Origin: Chloroflexota bacterium
GTDB taxonomy: Bacteria > Chloroflexota > Dormibacteria > Dormibacterales > Dormibacteraceae
Direction: 5' to 3'
Length of the DNA: 40,562 nt
NCBI GenBank assembly: GCA_005882115.1
Contig: VBEG01000035.1
Span: 1 to 40,562, forward strand
How positions within the stretch are numbered: the first letter of the stretch is position 1; the number at the start of each line of letters is the position of its first letter. Both the position numbers and the translations under genes were made by a program. The notes under the pieces are model-generated. The model was not told the DNA's origin, made no database searches, and saw nothing but the letters and a program-made list of their open reading frames with translations. This document shows positions 8,281 to 16,459 of the stretch, piece by piece.

Positions 8281-9921
8281 TTACTCGGGCGGTAGCTCCC
8301 GCATCGCAAGACGCAGGTCGATCGACGAACGCGAGAGTCGCATCTGCCGCGCGGCGAGGTAGATCACCGGGCCCGCACCAAGGACGATCACCAGGGCGCC
8401 GACCGACGTGACGGTGAAGCTGCCGAACACCGACGGGTGCGTGATGATCAGCACGACGACGATCGCCGCAAGGAGCGTGGTTGCGGCGCCCCACAACGAA
8501 GCCACCGGGACGCCACCCATGCGGGGCAGCGCCGTCTCGCCGGGTCGCGTGATGAGGTCGGGTCGGCGGTATGGCAACGCGGTCGCGGCCACGCCCCCGG
8601 CGACGATGATCAGGGCGACGAACAGCGCCAGGTTGGCGACGATGTTCGAGAGGTTGACGAACGCCGCCAGGATCGCAAACAGGATGCCGATGGCCACCGC
8701 GACGATGATGGCATTGGTGGGAATCGCGTTCCGCTCGCTGATCTTGGCCAGGCTGATGGGGAGGAGGCGGTCGAACGCGAGCGCGAACATCACACGCGTC
8801 ACCACCGCGACGAACGCGAGGTCGACGGCGAGCTCAGCTGAAGGCACGGCGATGCCGATCAGGATCTTGGAGATGGGGTCACCGGAAAGGATGAGCCCGT
8901 ATCCGAGCCCGCCCGCGGACGACTGCAAGCTGGTGATCGCTCCATAGGCCGCCGGATCGGTGGCGCCGAGCTTTGCCTGCGACTGCATGAAGTCGAGACC
9001 GACCGTGCTGCGCATCAACAGCCACACGCCGAGCCAGACGACGACCAGCAGCGCGATGCTGATCACGGACGCGTAGAGATACGTTCGGCCCGGCCGCTTG
9101 AGCTCGCCGCCGACGTAGTACGCGTAAAGCACGCCGTTGTAGTTCAGGACCATGAACGGCACCGCCGTGAGCGACGCGCCGATGGAAAAGCCGAGCGGGA
9201 TGTTGTCCTTCTGCGCCGCCGCCAGGATGTCGTTGTAGGCGCCAGGGTGATTGCTGAACGACGCCAGCGCGGTCACGAAGTCCTGGTGCGAGTGCGTGAT
9301 GAGAAGCCATCCGAGGACCAGGAACGCAAGCAGCTGGATGCCGACCAGGACCAGGATCACCTGCGCCAGCCTCTTGATCGACACAAGGGAGACAGCGCCG
9401 ACCACAAGCAGCATGACCACGCTGATCGTGGCCACCGCGCCCTGACTGGTCACGTTGCCCGCGGCGTCGCTGATCGCCGAACTGTTGAAGGCTGCACCAA
9501 GCGCGGTCAGCATGAATGGCGTGTACGTGGCCGTGAAGTTGGCGTTGGCCGCCAGGATGTAGGTGAACGCGATACAGATGGAGATCCCGGCCATCGCCCC
9601 AAGCGCGGGCGAGATGATGCGGGACAGGTAGACGTACTCGCCGCCGGCACGTGGGATCGCTTCGAGCAGGTACTTGTAGGCGAACATCGCGACCAGCCAG
9701 ATCGCCGCGCCCAACAGCAGGGGTAGCGTCATCTCGGCCTCGTCGAAAGAGACCAGCCCCGCATTGAAGTTGATGAACGTGTTGACGACGGCGACCGACG
9801 CCAGCGCGATGCCAGTGGCGGCCGGGACGCCGAGCTCGCGGACGAGGCCCGACGACTGGCGTGTGAAGAGGCCCTGGCCGGTGGCCGCCCTGCCTCCCAT
9901 AGGTGCGCTGGTGCTCGCCAT
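8281..9921 (-). CDS. APC-superfamily permease
   Basis: This 546-residue integral membrane protein has about 12-14 hydrophobic segments. The APC signature region is seen near the N-terminus: helix 1 with GIALASVAVVNTFINFNAG, followed by FAYKYLLEAIPRAGGEYVYLSR, where the PRAGGEYVY motif is diagnostic for amino acid/polyamine/organocation transporters. The middle contains FMVLNYNGVLYAYYVGGELKRPGRT, corresponding to the conserved helix 6-7 region (normally F-x-G-x-E). The substrate cannot be read from sequence. An excellent ribosome binding site (GGAGGGGAAGC) precedes the ATG. The gene heads a five-gene minus-strand operon under a clear promoter and a LacI-type operator at 9973-9984, which connects its expression to the inositol-type island. 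Confidence 0.85.
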   Translation of the reverse strand: MASTSAPMGGRAATGQGLFTRQSSGLVRELGVPAATGIALASVAVVNTFINFNAGLVSFDEAEMTLPLLLGAAIWLVAMFAYKYLLEAIPRAGGEYVYLSRIISPALGAMAGISICIAFTYILAANANFTATYTPFMLTALGAAFNSSAISDAAGNVTSQGAVATISVVMLLVVGAVSLVSIKRLAQVILVLVGIQLLAFLVLGWLLITHSHQDFVTALASFSNHPGAYNDILAAAQKDNIPLGFSIGASLTAVPFMVLNYNGVLYAYYVGGELKRPGRTYLYASVISIALLVVVWLGVWLLMRSTVGLDFMQSQAKLGATDPAAYGAITSLQSSAGGLGYGLILSGDPISKILIGIAVPSAELAVDLAFVAVVTRVMFALAFDRLLPISLAKISERNAIPTNAIIVAVAIGILFAILAAFVNLSNIVANLALFVALIIVAGGVAATALPYRRPDLITRPGETALPRMGGVPVASLWGAATTLLAAIVVVLIITHPSVFGSFTVTSVGALVIVLGAGPVIYLAARQMRLSRSSIDLRLAMRELPPE

Positions 9922-9972
9922 GCTTCCCCTCCCTAGGTGAACGAGTAAGAAAAAGGCAAAAGAGCGCCCGAT

Positions 9973-9984
9973 TGGAGCGTTCCA
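9973..9984 (-). promoter_or_regulatory. Operator A (LacI-type palindrome)
   Basis: The plus strand reads TGGAGCGTTCCA; in the direction of the permease gene this is TGGAACGCTCCA, identical to one of the two sites before the ABC transporter (23937-23948) and to the site at 32065-32076. It starts 2 bp after the predicted -10 box, over the expected transcription start. It is one of eight related sites in the window and is the proposed binding site of the LacI-family protein encoded at 22818-23864. Confidence 0.75.
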
Positions 9985-9986
9985 GA

Positions 9987-10015
9987 ACGATAGGCCACAC
10001 CCTCCCCCGCGTCAA
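9987..10015 (-). promoter_or_regulatory. Promoter of the permease operon
   Basis: On the minus strand TTGACG (10015-10010) and TATCGT (9992-9987) are separated by exactly 17 bp, a good sigma-70-type arrangement. Operator A lies immediately downstream, which fits repression by steric block. Confidence 0.65.
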
Positions 10016-10026
10016 GGACGAGTTTC

Positions 10027-10073
10027 ACCTCCCGACTGGCTGGGGAGGTCGGCGGCACAGCCGCCGGGTGGGG
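10027..10073 (+). repeat. REP-like double-hairpin intergenic repeat, copy 2
   Basis: ACCTCCC (10027-10033) pairs with GGGAGGT (10043-10049). GGCGGC (10051-10056) then pairs with GCCGCC (10060-10065), followed by GGGTGGGG. The layout is the same as at 129-182 with a different second stem. It lies between the end of the dehydrogenase operon and the permease promoter, so it might also act as an operon-end structure. Confidence 0.5.
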
Positions 10074-10079
10074 TACGGC

Positions 10080-11192
10080 TTAACCGACAATCTCCCGGAC
10101 GTCGACCCATCGGCTCTCCGCCGCGGAGCGCTCGATCGCGTCGCACACCGCCTGCACGGCGGCGCCCTGCGCGAAGTCCGGCTCCCACGGGCCGTCCGGC
10201 CACCGATCGAGCAGGTCGCCCAGGTGGTTGACGAAGCTCGATCCGTAGCCCACACCCTGCCCGATCGGCCACCAGTCGGCGGCGTAGGGATGACTCTGCT
10301 GCTCGGCGCGGATCCGCCGCATGCCATACAGCTCCGGTCGGTCCCCCGCGTCGCCGTAGAGGAGCTCGTTGAGGCGAGCGTACTCGAAGACCAGGGTGCC
10401 GCGGTCGCCGTTCACCTCGATCGTGAAGTCGCACGGCCGCCTGACCGCGACGCGCGCCATCTCCAACGCCCCTCGGGCGCCCGACTCGAACCGGACCAAG
10501 GCGGCGGACGCGTCGTCGACAGTCACAGCTTTGTCTGACCGTTGGCGGATGAACGTCTCCGACTGGCCGCTCACCTCGGCGATGGGACCCGCCATCCAGG
10601 TCGCCAGGTCGATCAGGTGGCTGCCGAGATCGGCGATCGTGGTGCCGCCCATCGATCGGTCGAAGCGCCAGTCGAAGGGAATCGTGGGGTCGACGAACTC
10701 GTCCGAAAGCCAGGTGGCGCGGAGCAGCCTGATCTTGCCGACAGCGCCCTCGCCGATCATCCGCTTCATCAGGGACACGGCCGGCAGGCTGCGGTAGTTG
10801 AATCCAACGGCGTTGAGAACCCTGGCTTTGCCGGCGGCGTCAACCGCCGAGGCAGCCTGCGGGTAGGTGACGGCAAGCGGCTTCTCGCAGATCACCGCCT
10901 TGCCGGCCGCTGCCGCCGCGATCGCGATCTCGGCGTGAGTCCCCGGCGGAGTGCAGATGTCAACGATGTCGACCTCGGGCCGGCGCACCAGCTCGCGCCA
11001 GTCGGTGACCGAGCCGTCCACACCGTATGCGACGGCTGCCGCATCGACCTTCTGCTTGTCGCGCCCGCTGATCACGCGAAGCCGCGGGCGGTGGCGGAGC
11101 CGCCGCATCACCGGAGCGACGGTGTAGCCATACGAGTGCGCTTTGCCCATGATTCCGTAGCCGACGATCCCGATCCCCACCTCACCGCTCAT
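10080..11192 (-). CDS. Gfo/Idh/MocA-family dehydrogenase 1
   Basis: This 370-residue NAD(P)-dependent oxidoreductase has an N-terminal Rossmann motif GIVGYGIMGKAHS, the family motif CEKPLA (about residue 110) and the catalytic-face segment TTIADLGSHLIDLATWMAG, where the H is in the position of the family's general acid/base. Members oxidise or reduce ring or chain hydroxyls of inositols and sugars. The start is the ATG at 11192-11190, which overlaps the stop of dehydrogenase 2 as TGATG; the longer open frame upstream is a reading of that gene. The length fits the family. It is the last gene of a four-gene minus-strand operon with an IolE-like dehydratase, which suggests an inositol or inosose derivative as substrate. 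Confidence 0.85.
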   Translation of the reverse strand: MSGEVGIGIVGYGIMGKAHSYGYTVAPVMRRLRHRPRLRVISGRDKQKVDAAAVAYGVDGSVTDWRELVRRPEVDIVDICTPPGTHAEIAIAAAAAGKAVICEKPLAVTYPQAASAVDAAGKARVLNAVGFNYRSLPAVSLMKRMIGEGAVGKIRLLRATWLSDEFVDPTIPFDWRFDRSMGGTTIADLGSHLIDLATWMAGPIAEVSGQSETFIRQRSDKAVTVDDASAALVRFESGARGALEMARVAVRRPCDFTIEVNGDRGTLVFEYARLNELLYGDAGDRPELYGMRRIRAEQQSHPYAADWWPIGQGVGYGSSFVNHLGDLLDRWPDGPWEPDFAQGAAVQAVCDAIERSAAESRWVDVREIVG

Positions 11193-12112
11193 CACGATCC
11201 GGCCATCTGGGCAGCCGCCCGTTCCGCCGCCCCCAGCGCCGCGGCGGCATCGTGCGCGTCCGCTCCTTGGAGAGGTTCGCCGCGGACATGGCGGGCGAAG
11301 CTCTCGGCCTGCTGGCGAAGCGCGCCGAAGAACGTATCGTCGGCGCCCGGCGGCCACAGGAATTTGCATTCTTCCGCGTCCTTGGTCCCGAACACCTCGA
11401 CCTTGCATACGTCGCCAAGGGGAAACCGACGTCCCAGGGAGACAATGGCCGTCGTCCCTCCCGAAAGCTCAGCGATCGCGTGGGCGCTCTCCGGGTCGCC
11501 CGGCCATCGCTCGCCGGCGATGCCAGAGGCCACAGACGTGATGGCGCCGAATTCCTGCTGCACGAGCCACCGCGTCTGATCGAACTCATGGACACCCATG
11601 TCGACGAATATTCCGCCGCTGTGGGCGCGGAAGTTAGCCCCCGGCGGTGCGCCGTCCCATTGAAAGTTCGCCACTGCGTAGATGTCACCCAGCTCACCGC
11701 GCGCGATCCGCTCGCGCAGGCGCATCAGCGACGGCACAAAACGTCTCCAGAAACCGACCTGGAAGGGCAATCCCGCGGCATCGATCAACGCCGCCGCCTC
11801 CCGCGCTTCGGAGCCTGCGACCCCGACGGGTTTCTCGCACAGCGTGGGCATGTGAGCGTCGACCAGGCGCTTGATCGTTGTCAGGTGGAGGTCGCTCGGT
11901 ACGCAGACCAGGACCGCGTCGATCGGCGCGGTATCCAGCATATCGTCGAGGCTGCCGTACAGGGCCGAATCGGCACCTTGCAGCAAGCTGCGGGTGCTCG
12001 CCACGGGTTCGGCGATCGCGGTGACCTTGACCACCGCCGAGCCGGCGATCGCGCGCAGGTGATTGCGGCCCATCCGGCCGGCGCCGGCCAAGCCTAATCT
12101 CAGCGCAGCCAC
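11192..12112 (-). CDS. Gfo/Idh/MocA-family dehydrogenase 2
   Basis: The predicted product has 306 residues from a GTG at 12112, with GAGGG 11 bp upstream and 5 bp after the stop of the IolE-like gene. The Rossmann fold is visible as LRLGLAGAGRMGRNH. The family motif is CEKPVGV, and the segment GGIFVDMGVHEFDQTRWL gives the conserved Asp and His of inositol dehydrogenase-like enzymes. It resembles the IolG branch (GFWRRFVPSLMRLRERI is the counterpart of GFQRRFDPGY in the IolG-like gene at 15379). It probably oxidises an inositol isomer or a related polyol with NAD+. The 150 open codons upstream are a shadow of the IolE-like gene. Confidence 0.8.
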   Translation of the reverse strand: MAALRLGLAGAGRMGRNHLRAIAGSAVVKVTAIAEPVASTRSLLQGADSALYGSLDDMLDTAPIDAVLVCVPSDLHLTTIKRLVDAHMPTLCEKPVGVAGSEAREAAALIDAAGLPFQVGFWRRFVPSLMRLRERIARGELGDIYAVANFQWDGAPPGANFRAHSGGIFVDMGVHEFDQTRWLVQQEFGAITSVASGIAGERWPGDPESAHAIAELSGGTTAIVSLGRRFPLGDVCKVEVFGTKDAEECKFLWPPGADDTFFGALRQQAESFARHVRGEPLQGADAHDAAAALGAAERAAAQMAGS

Positions 12113-12117
12113 CGGCG

Positions 12118-13032
12118 TCAGAACCCTCGGGCGGCCAGATACTCGCGGTTCGCGCGCTGGTCGGCGGCGGCCCTCCCGTCGGGGTCTGGCAGCACGTCCT
12201 GTTCGACGACGATCCAGCCCGCGTACGACTTGCGGACCGCATCCAGGACGGCGTCGACGTCGAGATCCCCGTCGCCAAGCCGGCAGAACGCCTGCCGGCG
12301 CCAGATCTCGGCGACTGGCGCCGCCTCGCGGACGATGCCGTCGACCACCGATCGCCGGGCGTCCTTCAAATGGAGATGATTGATGCGCTGTCCCCATTCG
12401 CGCATCGCCCGCACGGGGTCGCCTCCTCCAAGAAGCAGGTGGCCCGTGTCGAGACAGAGCCCGATCGAGGTCAGCTCGAGGACCTTCTCGATCTCCCACG
12501 GAGCTTCGATGTGTGTGCCCGTTTCGTGATGGAACGTCGGCTCGTACCGCCGTGCGCGGCAGCATTCGACAGCCATCTCAACCCCTTCGGCGAAGCGCTT
12601 CCATGTGTCGTGGTCGAAGCCGAGCGATGGATCGTTGGCCGCCTGCCCCGGGCGCGATCGGCGCAGGTCGCTGCCGATGTCGGCGAGTGTCGGTTTCGCT
12701 CTCAGACCATTGCTCGCACCGGCAGCGTCGAAGACGTCCAGCAAAGAACCAAGCCCGCGGAGCGCCGCCGGCATCCGGGTGAGGTCGCTGAAGGGCAGCT
12801 CGAAAAAACCCCCGGAGAGCGCGAGCTTCCGCCGCCGCAGGCTCGACGCAAGCTCATCTCCGTCGCCGAGATACCCGATCGGTCCGAGATCGATCCCGGC
12901 GTACCCCGCGCCGGCGACCTCGTCGAGCACGGCATCCCCGTCTGGAACGTCGGGCAGGATGCCGACCGTCAGCTCGAAGGCACCGTAGCTCACCGGGTCG
13001 TTGGCGATGACGACCTTGCCCGCCTCTGTCAC
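12118..13032 (-). CDS. IolE-like inosose dehydratase (TIM barrel)
   Basis: This 304-residue TIM-barrel protein is of the sugar-phosphate isomerase/epimerase family. IolE removes water from scyllo-inosose to give 3D-3,5/4-trihydroxycyclohexane-1,2-dione, the substrate of IolD (18982-20862). Visible metal-site segments are FHHETGTHIEAPWEI, LCLDTGHLLLGG, HLHLKDARR and VVEQDVLPDPDG, followed by NREYLAARGF. The EQD and NREYL elements near the end are typical of inosose dehydratases. The start is a GTG at 13032 overlapping the stop of dehydrogenase 3 as GTGA, so it is translationally coupled. Another TIM-barrel isomerase activity is possible, but the IolD and IolB genes nearby support this call. 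Confidence 0.75.
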   Translation of the reverse strand: MTEAGKVVIANDPVSYGAFELTVGILPDVPDGDAVLDEVAGAGYAGIDLGPIGYLGDGDELASSLRRRKLALSGGFFELPFSDLTRMPAALRGLGSLLDVFDAAGASNGLRAKPTLADIGSDLRRSRPGQAANDPSLGFDHDTWKRFAEGVEMAVECCRARRYEPTFHHETGTHIEAPWEIEKVLELTSIGLCLDTGHLLLGGGDPVRAMREWGQRINHLHLKDARRSVVDGIVREAAPVAEIWRRQAFCRLGDGDLDVDAVLDAVRKSYAGWIVVEQDVLPDPDGRAAADQRANREYLAARGF

Positions 13033-14165
13033 GAGCGCTCCGTCGGGGCGGTCGCCATGGCAGGTTGCGAAGGATGCTCGCGCGGATGGCGCCCGCGATG
13101 GACCGCCACCACGGCCTCGCATAGCGCGATGTCATGGATGGCGTCAGCGGCGGACGTCGTCGGCTGCCTGCCGTTCGTCACGCAATCGTGGAAATGGACG
13201 AGCTCTTCCTTGAAGCTCTCCTGATAGGACGCGACCTCCTCTGTGCGCGATGCGCGAGGCGACATTTTCCGGCCGTCCTCGGAGATGAAAAGCGTGGGCA
13301 TGCTGCGGAGGAACGGGGAGGGGAATGCGAGGGTGACTCGCCGCTCCGGCGAGTAAAACGCGAACTCCATCGAGTAGCGCGCGATATCGGGCAGGTCGAC
13401 CCACGCGAGAATGCATTGCGCAGCGCCGTACTTGAAGATCGCGGTCAGCCCCGTCTCGCGTATGTCGGCGAACTCGAGCGCGTCCGGCTCACCCATCACG
13501 CCACGCATGGCGTTGAACTCGTGCACGAGGCTGTCGAGCAGGACGCTTCGGTACGCCCATCGCGACAGCGGGTCGGCGTCGCCCAGCGCGGCCGTGATCC
13601 TGGCGTCGTCATCGTCGCGAAGCGTCTGCGCGACGGATTTTGGCAAAGGCCCTCCGCGCCGAAGGTTGTAATGCTGCACGTAGGGATCGATTGGGGACTC
13701 GAGGGTCGTGATGCACACGAGGCGGAGATCGGCCAGTGTGCGCGCCTCCTCGACCAGCCGTGCATACGCGGGGTCGTAGCGCTTGTTGTAGCCGACCATC
13801 AGGACGGTGCCCGCCGCGCCGGCCGCCTCGATCATCGCGCGCCCCTCGGCGACCGAAAAACACATCGGCTTCTCAACCAGCGCATGGATTCCGGCCTGCG
13901 CGGCCGCGACCGCGATCGGCGCGTGGCTTCCCGAGGTGAGCACCAGCACCGCGTCGAGCGACCTCGTGAGCAGCTCCTGCCAGGAGGCGAACTGCTCGGG
14001 GACGCCGTACTCCCTGGCGCAGGCGGACCGCACCTCATCGGAGACGTCGCACACGGCCGCGATCTCGAAGCGGTCCGCCAGCTCGCGGAGATAGTGAAGG
14101 TGCATGACTTGAGCGATCAAGCCGCACCCGATGACCCCTACGCGCAGTCGGCCGGCCATATTCAC
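13029..14165 (-). CDS. Gfo/Idh/MocA-family dehydrogenase 3
   Basis: This 378-residue oxidoreductase has the nucleotide-binding motif LRVGVIGCGLIAQVMHLHYL, the family motif VEKPMCFS and the catalytic-face segment LLDSLVHEFNAMRG, with a His-Glu pair instead of the more common HxxD. It is more divergent than the other three dehydrogenases of the window and lacks the classical D-x-G-x-H, so its reaction is less certain. The ATG at 14165 is followed by a second ATG two codons later. The gene is first in the four-gene operon and lies 31 bp downstream of a perfect operator palindrome with a good promoter. Confidence 0.8.
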   Translation of the reverse strand: MNMAGRLRVGVIGCGLIAQVMHLHYLRELADRFEIAAVCDVSDEVRSACAREYGVPEQFASWQELLTRSLDAVLVLTSGSHAPIAVAAAQAGIHALVEKPMCFSVAEGRAMIEAAGAAGTVLMVGYNKRYDPAYARLVEEARTLADLRLVCITTLESPIDPYVQHYNLRRGGPLPKSVAQTLRDDDDARITAALGDADPLSRWAYRSVLLDSLVHEFNAMRGVMGEPDALEFADIRETGLTAIFKYGAAQCILAWVDLPDIARYSMEFAFYSPERRVTLAFPSPFLRSMPTLFISEDGRKMSPRASRTEEVASYQESFKEELVHFHDCVTNGRQPTTSAADAIHDIALCEAVVAVHRGRHPREHPSQPAMATAPTERS

Positions 14166-14196
14166 CCCGGTAGAAAATACCTGCGCCGAAGCGCGC

Positions 14197-14208
14197 TGGA
14201 ACGTTCCA
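14197..14208 (-). promoter_or_regulatory. Operator B (perfect palindrome)
   Basis: TGGAACGTTCCA is a perfect 12-bp palindrome with a central CG step, the typical shape of a LacI-family operator. It begins 5 bp after the predicted -10 box of the dehydrogenase/IolE operon and so covers the transcription start. Confidence 0.8.
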
Positions 14209-14213
14209 ACGAC

Positions 14214-14241
14214 CCTATACGAAAGAGGTGGATCGTGTCAA
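14214..14241 (-). promoter_or_regulatory. Promoter of the dehydrogenase/IolE operon
   Basis: On the minus strand TTGACA (14241-14236) and TATAGG (14219-14214) are separated by 16 bp. The -35 box lies just behind the stop codon of the TIM-barrel gene at 14249, so the operon has its own start rather than depending on read-through. Confidence 0.7.
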
Positions 14242-14248
14242 CAGATCG

Positions 14249-15208
14249 CTATCGCGCGGACGCCAGCACGTCGGCCGCTTCGGGGATGCCCTGCTCGGCG
14301 GCGACGAACGGGTCCTCGTGCTCGATGGCGATCGTGTGGACCCGGCTCTCGCTCTGCAAAGCGGACACGAAAGCCTTCCACCATGCCGCGTCACGGCCGC
14401 GGCCGACGACGGCAAAGTTCCAGGGCAGGGTCCGGGGATCGTGCGGCCAGCGCCTGTCGAGCACTCCGTTCACGTCGAGGTTGGGTCTCGCGAACTGCAC
14501 GTCCTTGCCGTGGCAGTGGCCCACCCGGTCGCCGATCGCCGACAGCACGGCGAGCGGGTCCATCCCCATCCAGAAGAAATGACTCGGGTCGATGTTGGCG
14601 GCGATGGAGTCGCCGAGCGCCGCGATCCGGTCGAACGTCTCCACGTTGTAGACGGCGGTGCCGGGATGAAGCTCGAGGCAGACGAGAAGCTGCGGATGCT
14701 CGCGCATCGCAAATTCCGCGACGTCCGACCAGTAAGGCTCGACCCATTCGTCCCACTGGAGCTCGTGGATCGATTCCAGGTATGGGAGCCATCCACCTCC
14801 CGCGAAGTGCGGCGTGCGGTCGCCTCGCGCGCCGGGTGGACAGCCTGCGAGCGCCACCACGCGGTCGACGCCAAGCAGCGCAGCAAGCCTGATCGCGTCG
14901 CGCAGGTCGGCGTCGTGCTTGCGGGCGATCGACTTGTCGGGATGGAGAGGGTTGCCCCAGACGTTGAGGGCGGCGACGCGCAGGCCGCGCGACGCGATCT
15001 CTGCCGCCCAGGCCTCGCGCGCGGACGCGTCGCGAAGGAGCAGAGGTGTCTCGCAATGCGTGGTCGGTGCGTAGCCGCCTGCCCCGACCTCGAGGTCGGT
15101 CACGCCCGGCGCCGCGCGTAGCAGCCATTCCATCACGTCCGTGAGCGGCCGGCTCGCGAACGGCTCGGTCACCACACCGATGCGTGGCTCGTCAGCGCCC
15201 TCAGTCAT
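14249..15208 (-). CDS. Sugar isomerase/epimerase-type TIM-barrel protein 1
   Basis: This 319-residue protein has the TIM-barrel fold of the xylose-isomerase-like/IolE-like family. Metal-binding residues are seen in LVCLELHPGT (Glu), ANIDPSHFFW (Asp, His), GHCHGKD (His) and IAIEHEDPF (Glu). It is a close paralogue of the protein encoded at 31118-32086: the segments GGGWLP, GNPLHP, DPSHFFW, HGKD and PWNFA-VGRG are shared. This paralogue type (ELHPG...DPSHFFW...EDPF) is found in sugar and inositol catabolic clusters, but the exact reaction is not known to me. The ATG at 15208 has no clear ribosome binding site. The gene is divergent from the iolG-like operon. Confidence 0.75.
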   Translation of the reverse strand: MTEGADEPRIGVVTEPFASRPLTDVMEWLLRAAPGVTDLEVGAGGYAPTTHCETPLLLRDASAREAWAAEIASRGLRVAALNVWGNPLHPDKSIARKHDADLRDAIRLAALLGVDRVVALAGCPPGARGDRTPHFAGGGWLPYLESIHELQWDEWVEPYWSDVAEFAMREHPQLLVCLELHPGTAVYNVETFDRIAALGDSIAANIDPSHFFWMGMDPLAVLSAIGDRVGHCHGKDVQFARPNLDVNGVLDRRWPHDPRTLPWNFAVVGRGRDAAWWKAFVSALQSESRVHTIAIEHEDPFVAAEQGIPEAADVLASAR

Positions 15209-15306
15209 GCGGCGGCAATTGTGCCGCCATTACGTCCTGGCGCGCGCACATCATTGCGAGACCGTCCCCGCATCGGTCATGCCGCAGCCAGGAGAACTAT
15301 TCTTGC

Positions 15307-15331
15307 GGGAACGTTCTGTGCGAACGTTCCC
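15307..15331 (+). promoter_or_regulatory. Operator C (double palindrome before iolG)
   Basis: Two operator copies are fused into one large inverted repeat: GGGAACGTTC, a 5-bp spacer TGTGC, then GAACGTTCCC. The two AACGTT cores have centres 13 bp apart, the same spacing as at 23924-23948. The element lies in the divergent region between the TIM-barrel gene (start 15208) and iolG (start 15379), so it could control either or both. A weak -10-like TATTCT lies at 15298-15303. Confidence 0.75.
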
Positions 15332-15378
15332 GGGACACTGGCCGGATGGCCTCAAGAAGCGACGGCTGGGGGAGGACC

Positions 15379-16374
15379 GTGCACGTCGGACTCATCGGCA
15401 CCGGACGGATTGGCGCGCTGCATGCGCGAAGCCTGCGGCAGAGCCCTCTCGTGTCCACGCTGACGATCTTCGACGCTGATTCCGATCGCGGAGCGCAGGT
15501 CGCCGGCGACGTCGGCGCGGAGCTTGCGGAAAGCCCGCAAGCTCTTGTTTCTGGTGGCGTCGACGCGATCGTGATCGCGGCCGCCACCCCCGCGCACGCG
15601 GAGCTGCTGCACATGGCCGCCGAGGCTTCGGTGCCGGCGTTCTGCGAGAAACCGATAGCCCTCGAGCTCGAAGCGACCGACGATGTGATCCGGCATGTCG
15701 CGCGGGCAGGCATCTTCGTCCAGATCGGCTTTCAGCGCCGATTCGACCCGGGGTACACGGCCGCGCGTGACGCATACGCGAGCGGGGCGCTAGGCGACGT
15801 TCACGTCGTCCGGCTCGCGACGCACGATCCCGCGCCCCCGCCAGAGGCATACGTTGCCGTCTCAGGTGGTATCTGGAGGGACCTCGCGATCCACGACTTC
15901 GACATCGCCGCGTGGGTGCTGGGGAGTCCCGTCACCGAGGTTTTTGCGGATGGCAAGGCGAACGGCGAGGTGTTCGAGAGATACGGCGACGTCGACGCCG
16001 CCTGCGCGATCCTGCGCTTCGAAGGTGGCGTTCTCGGCGCGATGACCGCCACCCGCAACGACCCGCGCGGCTACGACGTCAGGATGGAGCTATTCGGCTT
16101 GCGAGACAGTATCGCCGTGGGTTGGAACGATCGGACTCCCCTCAGGTCTGTCGAGCCGTCCGTCCCGGCTCCCAGCAGGCAGGGTTATCGGGACTTCCTG
16201 GAGCGCTTTGAGCCCGCCTACCGCGCGGAGCTGCATGCGTTTTTGGGAGCGATCAAGCACGGTGGGGAGAGCCCGTGCTCGGTCGGCGATGCCCGCGCCG
16301 CGCTGGTGGTCGCGCTGGCGGCCGACCGCTCGCTGCGGGAGCATCGGCCGGTCCGGGTCGGAGAATTCGCATGA
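15379..16374 (+). CDS. iolG: Inositol 2-dehydrogenase-like (IolG) oxidoreductase
   Basis: This 331-residue Gfo/Idh/MocA enzyme most resembles myo-inositol 2-dehydrogenase, which oxidises myo-inositol to scyllo-inosose with NAD+. The Rossmann motif is HVGLIGTGRIGALHA, the family motif FCEKPIAL, and the IolG-type segments QIGFQRRFDPGY and SGGIWRDLAIHDFDIAAWVLG contain the conserved lysine/aspartate/histidine region. The GTG at 15379, just after GGGGGAGG, gives the family length. An in-frame ATG at 15346 without a ribosome binding site is the alternative. It is the first gene of the inositol-type operon and lies 48 bp after the double operator, consistent with substrate-induced control. Confidence 0.85.
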   Translation: MHVGLIGTGRIGALHARSLRQSPLVSTLTIFDADSDRGAQVAGDVGAELAESPQALVSGGVDAIVIAAATPAHAELLHMAAEASVPAFCEKPIALELEATDDVIRHVARAGIFVQIGFQRRFDPGYTAARDAYASGALGDVHVVRLATHDPAPPPEAYVAVSGGIWRDLAIHDFDIAAWVLGSPVTEVFADGKANGEVFERYGDVDAACAILRFEGGVLGAMTATRNDPRGYDVRMELFGLRDSIAVGWNDRTPLRSVEPSVPAPSRQGYRDFLERFEPAYRAELHAFLGAIKHGGESPCSVGDARAALVVALAADRSLREHRPVRVGEFA

Positions 16375-16414
16375 AGCTGTCTCACTGGGTCCTACTGCTA
16401 GAAGGAGACGTCCC

Positions 16415-16459
16415 TTGGTCGAATTGACGATGATGTCGGGAGGAGCACCTCGTCCATGA
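16415..16459 (+). CDS. Possible 14-codon leader ORF before iolA
   Basis: A TTG at 16415 is preceded by AGAAGGAG and opens a reading frame of 14 residues (VELTMMSGGAPRP after the start). Its TGA overlaps the ATG of iolA as ATGA. It may couple translation of iolA or be chance. It has no recognisable domain and is too short to judge. Confidence 0.25.
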   Translation: MVELTMMSGGAPRP

